A stretch of 64,000 nt of DNA. Origin: Hypoxylon rubiginosum. Its lineage: Eukaryota; Ascomycota; Sordariomycetes; Xylariales; Hypoxylaceae. The notes under the pieces were generated by a model. It was given only the letters and a program-made list of their open reading frames with translations. It made no database searches and was not told the origin of the DNA. Shown piece after piece: positions 54,988 to 64,000 of the stretch. The DNA is taken from contig CADCXA010000025.1 in NCBI GenBank assembly GCA_902806565.1, forward strand, positions 1,612,001 to 1,676,000, given 5' to 3'. A program made the translations under genes and the position numbers. How positions within the stretch are numbered: the stretch's first letter is position 1; each line of letters opens with the position of its first letter.

Positions 54988-57686
54988 TTGCTAGGTCGAC
55001 GGTCCTACCTAGGCACGTATAGAAGCACCAGTATAATATAGCGCCTAGGGTCGAGGTTCGACTATAACTTTCAAGCCTTGAACTTGCTAGGGCGGGGGCA
55101 GCTGCTGGTTACCTATATCTGTACCCTGATAGGAGGGGTTCAGTGTCACGGATTTGCCTCGGGTGTTTTTCTTTGCTGCAAGCCACGAGAAGAGGAGGCG
55201 AAAAGGAATCCGGTGTTGGGACGGAAGGCGAAGATCAAGGCGAGGGCGAAGATGAGTTAAAATTAAGTAGCCTAGGGAAGAACTCTTCAAGTAGGAAGAG
55301 AGCGAAAAGCAAGATGCAAAGGTGCCTCTATACCCTTGTAGCTAACTATCATGTACATAGTAGCTTGAGCTATCTTACCCACATAACCTTGTCTGCAGGC
55401 GATAGTGGTGGAGCCGGGATGCACAACGATGTTTGGCATGGCTTGACATGGTGGTCTGGGTGGTCTGGGTGGTGAAGAAGTTGATTAAGTCGGCACTAGG
55501 ACGATGCTTGGCTTGCTAGGGAATACTTCCCGGCGTGCGGAATGGTCTTACGATTCGGCTTCGTGAACCTGCTTGCGTTAGACGGGATCTTGAACCACCA
55601 TTGCACTAGGTCGTAGCTCATATCTAGACCTCGGGGCATCGCGATCCAATACCCCCTATCGTGGTCTATCATTGGACAATGGATACAGTGTGGGGAATAC
55701 TAGCAACCCGTTTTCTAAGGGAGCAGGGGAGTTGGCGGGCGAGGCTGATAAGTGTCACACATATTACATATGTTGTATTTCTGTCTTGCAGGGAAGAAAA
55801 TTTTGTTAAGTCACGGTCACGGTCACGGTATTCAGCTAAGTCTCGGATATGTTTTGTTTTTCGACGAACGGGTGTGGTTGAGATCGCTTCCCGTCGGCCT
55901 AAGAGTTGAGACAAATAGTCTTAGAAACCGAAGGCGGATGCTGGAAATTTCCCTCGCATTTGGTTGCAACGCAACTCTACCGTTTTTTCTGTTCGATCTA
56001 TTCTTCGATTCTTCGAGCGATAAGCACTGTTATAGACGCAGGTGATGTCATTTCCGCTGTATGGGGTAGCAAGGCAGATGGATATCGCGTCTGCAAGCGA
56101 GGTCATGCGCCGCAAAACCTTTATCCGACATCCCGCCGCTTGGAGTGGTCCACTCGCAACCTATCGTATACTATCCGATAGTTTCATTGGTTGGGGTTTA
56201 TTTTTCTCTGGTAACAATAAATCAAAATCAACCACCAAGATATGTTGATGTTATATGTTATCCAACAGGTACGAGCTTGTGGTATCCTTTCTTGTATAAT
56301 ATACTCTAGCCAAACCCTGTATTTCCAAGTGATTGAATCTGTAAAGTTAGAAGGTGGGTATGGAGCGTAGGGGTGGCGGTCTCGGAATATGGCGTTGATG
56401 AAGCAACTCAAGGTCTCCCTTGGTTGGCTATAGACTGGCTATAACGTAAGGGATGCTTGGAGATTTCTGTGTTGATAGGTAGGTATCTACAAATCTTGCT
56501 GAAATTATAATATCATTTATGAAAGAGACTGACGAGTGCTGTAAGGGTAGTCTTGTCATGAGTATGTTTCTGTAGTCGCCCTTTGCCGTTGTGTTTAACT
56601 TCTAGTCAAGATATGTCCTGAAATAGAAGAAACATAATGATAAAGCCGTTGACTTGGAAACAGCATGAATGAGTAAGCCTGCTCAGAGAATTATAAACTA
56701 GTAAGATGAGAACAAATAACCAAAGCCAAATGGTATGCATTTCTTAGACAATGAGGTTATAGTACAAGTAAACTGTAGACTTGCGTAAGGTAAGGTGCAG
56801 ATGGAATAGTCGAAGCCTATGTGTGTGCATGTGGACTCTGGATTCTTGGCCTCAAGGCAACTAGACATTTTACTAAGGCGATGTATGAGATTGGTTGATA
56901 ATACAGAGATGACTGGAACGTACTAGACTTCATGAGGCTCTAGTAATTGACATGTTCTAGCGGGATGAGACTTGGCGCGATGTTGTTTAGAGTCGTAAGT
57001 CAACAGCTGCCTTTGAGTGACTCGTATCCATGCAAGCTATGTAAACAGTCTGCACAAGCTGACAAGGACACGAAAGCAAACAAAATATAAAAAAATTAGT
57101 TATGCAAAGGTGGTACTGGGAAAACAAAGATGCCTCAGGTATTAAGAGCCAATGTTGGGACCTCAAGGACCTCAGGGTTGTGCAGGTTTCACAGGTTGCG
57201 CACGCATGCAGGTACCTGATTTTGATTGCGTAGCAGGTTGTCTGCCTGTGCGATAAGTTTTAGTTTTTTTTTATCAGTCAGCACGCCTTAGAAATTTATT
57301 GGTAGTGGCCTTAGGTACCTACCAAGGTAGAAATCTGGCCCGTCAGGCTGTGGAAGTCATTGGAAGGTGTGGCGGGTCCAGAGGCTCGGTCCACTTGGTC
57401 CGAGCTCCTCCTTCCTCTCGTCATCAACAGCTCCAAACCACCTTCGAAGCGTAAGAACGTACAAACTCCGAACTTCAACTTTGACACAACATCCAAAGTT
57501 CACCATCTCTCTTGTGTCATCCCGCAATTCCTTTTTTTCAACTCCCACACAGTAAACATATCTGCGTATTCTCGTAAAGGATACAGCTTCCTTTGCGAAC
57601 TCCCCCATTTCCATCGTCTGTGTCTTCCACTATCTCTCCGTCCTGACCTCCGATAATCACCTTCATTTACCCACCAACCATACAAC
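54988..57686. other. 2.7-kb divergent spacer AVT1-like / CDC48
   Basis: No convincing gene. The 57370-57680 part is C/T-rich leader-like DNA for CDC48. Contains GGTGGTCTG repeats near 55440-55475 and GTCACG repeats near 55812-55830. Confidence 0.55.
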
Positions 57687-60440
<2,754 letters not shown>

Positions 60441-61397
60441 TTTTTCACCCTGCTTTCCGGTTGAAGAACATCACGGCCAATGTACTTTAATTTCCCTTGC
60501 TTGCTTGCTATGCGTCTCGGCATAATTGACAATACGGTTCATAGCCCAAGACGTGGATTTGACGCCGACTTTCTGCCTTGTGGTTGGCGAGGAGGCTTTG
60601 CGTTTCTCATGGGGTCAAGAATAGAGTGCTAGGAATGAAACTACGGTCGATGAACATTTCTTTGCGCTGTGACTGGCGTGGCGGCCTGATTCTCTGCCAG
60701 TGAGCAAGAGACACTTTTATCCTATTGAGGATGAGATGTAATGGCCATGCCATATTCTGCGCTGCAGTGAACACATTGACGATAGATTCATAAATTGATT
60801 ATGGGTTGCTTATACATTTAGCTACTTTTTCTCATTGTGAATCATTGCCAAGTAATGATTTGTATTAGACTCATGCTCCTACTCATAGGTGACTAGTGGT
60901 GGTCATTATAATCGTCATGGTAGGTTCTATAACTACCTCTAACTACTAGAGAGGCAGGTATCGAAGTCTACGCATGACATCCTATGCCGTATAAAGGCGT
61001 TAAACAAGTACATAGATAAATCTAGTTTAGAATTGCTGGACAGTAAGTCATTGCTAAATAAGGGTGCCGAGAATGCCTTCTTGGCCGGCCGCCTTGGATG
61101 AATCAGACCGGGTTTGCCAACGCCAATGCTCCCGTTTCCCTTCCCTTTCCTCCCAATGCCATTCTGAATTTACTGTAATTCGGTGGACGAAATAAGGATT
61201 ACCTCCCCTTATTTGGATCGCTCTCTCTCTATTCCTGCCAGCCATCGTGTATGTGTACAACCCTAATCCGTCCTCACGACGATCGTACTGTCGGCACAGT
61301 GTATAACACCCTCGTCACCCCCCTCCTCCCCATCGTTATCGTCATCCTCCTCTTCTTCTTCGTCTGACGTATCCCCGACGGCGTCTGTCGCACTGTT
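60441..61397. other. Convergent 3' spacer, with an open acidic frame at its right end
   Basis: CDC48 3' UTR and AT-rich DNA. 61263-61397 on the minus strand continues the reading frame of the next gene past its TAG (see findings). Confidence 0.6.
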
Positions 61398-62103
61398 CTA
61401 GCCTGCCGTCGAACCGTCGTCGACCTCGCACACGGCGTCGAGGCAGTCGCGCGTCACCTTCAGCACGGCCTCTACCACGGCCTCGGGTATAGCCAGACTA
61501 CCTCCCCCTCCACCACCACCACCACCACCACCACCTCCCTCTCCTGTGCTACTCGTGCCGTTCTTGCTGCTGCCGTTACCGTTTCCATTCGTGCTGGTCC
61601 CGTTCATCTCGCCGCCGTTCGCGTTGTTGTTGTTGCTGTTGCTGGTATCGGAGGAGGAAGAAGAGGAGGCGGAGGCGCCGCCGCCCGCGGCCGCGGTGTC
61701 GTGCCGGACGTCCTCGAGGACCCGGCGCACGAGGGCGGGGAAGGTGGTGACCTCGCCGGTGCGGAGGAGGGTTAGGGCGTGCGACTGCACGGCCGACGGC
61801 CAGTTGGAGGGGTGCGCGTCGAGGGAGTGCAGGAGGGTGTCTTGGATTCTGTTGAGGGCGGGCGAGCGGGTGGTTAGCTATCTATTTCTAATATCGCTCT
61901 TGAATTTCGCTCTTGCTTCCGGTTCTCTACTCTTTCATTGCTGCCTTAGAGGGGTGAGACGGCGGGGAAAGGGGGGAAACGAACTTGGTTACATAGCCTT
62001 CCTTATGCAATTGCATATTGATCTGAGATCGAAGGTCCGCATCCTGGGTCGCGGGCGTATAGGAGGCTGCCGACGGCGGCACCTTCACAGGCGTTTGCGA
62101 CAT
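61398..62103 (-). CDS. Small conserved-looking fungal protein of unknown function
   Basis: Exons are 62103-61985 and 61848-61398; the 136-nt intron has donor GTTCGT, branch CTAAC and acceptor ACAG. The protein is 189 aa. The N-terminal 85 residues are ordered and helical (SQTPVKVPPSAASYTP, DADLRSQINMQLHKEGYVTK, then IQDTLLHSLDAHPSNWPSAV and TTFPALVRRVLEDVR). A low-complexity Ser/Asn/Gly linker with a run of 13 glycines follows, then a C-terminal helix AIPEAVVEAVLKVTRDCLDAVCEVDD. The helix-linker-helix layout vaguely recalls COMPASS Shg1/BOD1-type proteins, but I would not assign it. The frame stays open for 44 codons after the TAG with an acidic composition. Confidence 0.75.
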
Positions 62104-64000
62104 GATTGTGGTGTATGTGGTATGTGTATGTAGGTGTGTTGTTCTTAGGACGGAGGGGCTGATCCTCCTCCTCCTGCTCTGAGAATTTGCCTCTTATTCC
62201 TCCAAGTGCCTCTCCTTCTCGCAAGAGACAGTTTAGAGGAAACCTTCGCTCGGACCGTTGTAGTAGGTAGTGGGAGGGACGGTCTTCCGATAGTTCGGTT
62301 GGCGGTTTCGGCTGGAATGCGGTATCTCGCGGGCGTGGTGCCGCTAGCTAGCTAGATACGGACGGAGCACGCACAGGGACACTAGACTCTAGTATTCTTT
62401 TGTTTCGAGCCAATGGTAGCTCTCAGGCTTCGTCCGGGGTTCGTAGTGGTTTGCAGGTACCGTAGCAATGCGAGCAGGGTATCTAATTCGCAAGTTTGTG
62501 CTCGTGAGATTGGCTTACCAAGTTGGGGGACGGGAAAGACGAACAGACGGCGAGGCTGACAATTATCCGGAAAGTTTCGCCCAGGGGGCGAGGCTGAAGT
62601 TTTAGTTTCGTAATTAAGTGGATAGCATTTAAGGCAGGAGATTGTGGGGCTCTAGATTTAAGTTTCAGCGGCCTGGGCTGCCTGGCCATTTTACCAGGGT
62701 AGGGTTAGTAAAATCGAAGGGTACTGTGGCTGGGCTGACTAACAAAAAGGGGCTAGAGCCATCGCTTCTAATCTAGATCTGGTGGCTTGACTAAAACCCC
62801 CCCTTTGATTCTATACTCATCAAGCTTGGCGCGGAGCTTTGGTATATATCCAGCTTAACACCAGACTTTCTACGGTAATTTGAAGTATTGCTAACATGAA
62901 TCTCTATCTTTCCTGGCTACAACTATCCAGCTTTGACGTCCCATTTCCATTGCGTTGTCTAGCTGTTACATATTTACACATAGCCCGTTCGCAAACGATT
63001 GACATATGTTTAACCACTATACTCGACATTTTATCACCCTTTGGTATTATAATCGTGAACAATTCTATGATACCGAAATTTGACCGGCGACGACTAGGTA
63101 AATACAAAGGTAACAACCAGTTTACATCTGTGACGACTAAAGCACCTAAGTTGCAATTCCCAAGGTACGAACACGGATGGGATAGGTAGTTTCCCGTCAG
63201 CTTACCTAGATATTTACGCCTGATCTTTGGGTACTTACGTATTCACTTACTTTACTTCTTCAATACAAAAAAAAACCTATAGGATATACGTCTTAGGAGG
63301 GAAAACTAGGAGTGGGCGTACTTGGCTTGGGTTGGCACAATGTCTCGATACAGGTTAGGTATCAATTACCTCGTTTCAATGTGAGTATAATAATAGTAAT
63401 GCCAAACGTAAACGATACGTACTCTAATAACGGCAAGTAGTTTTCTACCGGAGGCGGATATTATTAGAAATATTTCATGTAATTCCCGAACACGACTGGG
63501 CAGAATTCCAAGTGATACAGGACTATGGGGTGAGTGCTATAACATGCAGGGTTGGTAAAAATAAGCAATATCTTATAGGCCCCCTCTATTCACGATCTCG
63601 GCATACCCATAAGCTTATTGACATCATCTTCCTAGAAATTTTGGATGCTTGCAGAAGCACGTAGCATTTACCAAATTTTATTTTTTTTACATCCACGAGA
63701 TTAGCAGTGGTGCAACGTTGTAAAACGTTGTCCTGTACAAAGGCTGTCATGCACCGGCCTGCTGATTTGTCGGGGCTGTCCCATACGAGAGCGAGTTCGC
63801 CTCGCAGCAACAGCTCAGAGGCATATAGTTCGAATCAGCAATTTCCAGCGAGTATGCCGCTACGGCTCACGACCGATCTGGTCCTATTACCAAGATCAGC
63901 AAGCCAGCCGAGCCGGGCATTGTTCTTCGGGGAGCAGCCTCGGTTCTGCATAGAAGAACATTCTACACCGACTATTACTTCTCTCTTCTACTATATGCTG
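62104..64000. other. Right-end region without recognised genes
   Basis: Promoter of the minus-strand gene ending at 62103, then about 1.6 kb with only short unsupported ORFs. No tRNA, repeat family or partial gene could be supported up to the window edge. Confidence 0.55.

Noticed and set aside
63815..63845. TTCGAAT resembling a tRNA T-loop/B box
   Set aside because: The flanking five bases do not pair and no A box or acceptor stem is present.

Overview
The window is nuclear DNA of a filamentous ascomycete (Pezizomycotina, most likely Sordariomycetes). The evidence is the density of short introns (about 50-90 nt, GT...CTAAC/CTAAT...YAG), a HET-domain gene, an Atg15 lipase with the filamentous-fungal CxTPGWxGC tail, and long intergenic spacers scattered with the palindrome TACCTAGGTA. 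I see no rRNA, tRNA, CRISPR array or intact transposon. All gene models were spliced by eye; most were checked for reading-frame continuity and family fit.

Layout: 1-699 is the 5' part of FYV10 (GID E3 ligase), cut by the window edge. Then come CBF1 (bHLH-Zip regulator, 4748-5796), eIF5 (8477-9842) with two upstream ORFs in its presumed leader, a 906-aa disordered low-complexity protein with WG/GW motifs (10893-13613), dephospho-CoA kinase (14313-15137) divergent from ADE5,7 (15985-18354), ATG15 (18784-20763), a VPS9-domain Rab GEF (22626-24955), alpha-actinin (25754-27999) divergent from a D-2-hydroxyglutarate/D-lactate dehydrogenase (28868-30571), TIM8 (31098-31552), ribosomal protein uL23 (31989-32742) divergent from the 25S rRNA methyltransferase BMT2 (33168-34180), a frame-broken locus (36086-36594), and enolase-phosphatase E1 of methionine salvage (37998-39185).

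The right half holds a nearly 6-kb gene-poor stretch, a Ran1/Ksp1-type kinase (44999-46945), a HET-domain protein (47806-49854), a possible 71-aa TATA-driven ORF (50564-50779), a Cys-rich four-TM protein with a GC-AG intron (50994-51791), a seven-exon vacuolar-type amino-acid transporter (52621-54987), CDC48 (57687-60440), a small conserved fungal protein (61398-62103) whose frame stays open with an acidic tail beyond its stop, and about 1.9 kb with nothing recognisable.

Functionally this is mostly core housekeeping: translation initiation and 60S biogenesis (eIF5, uL23, Bmt2), purine and CoA synthesis, methionine salvage, mitochondrial import, vesicle and autophagy traffic, and ubiquitin-dependent turnover (Fyv10, Cdc48). 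I found no large novel multi-gene system. The observations most worth following are the uORF pair upstream of eIF5, the WG-rich disordered protein, the acidic extension past a TAG stop, the sharp GC3 shift inside ADE5,7, the dispersed 10-bp palindrome, and the young or degenerate loci around 36 kb and 50 kb.
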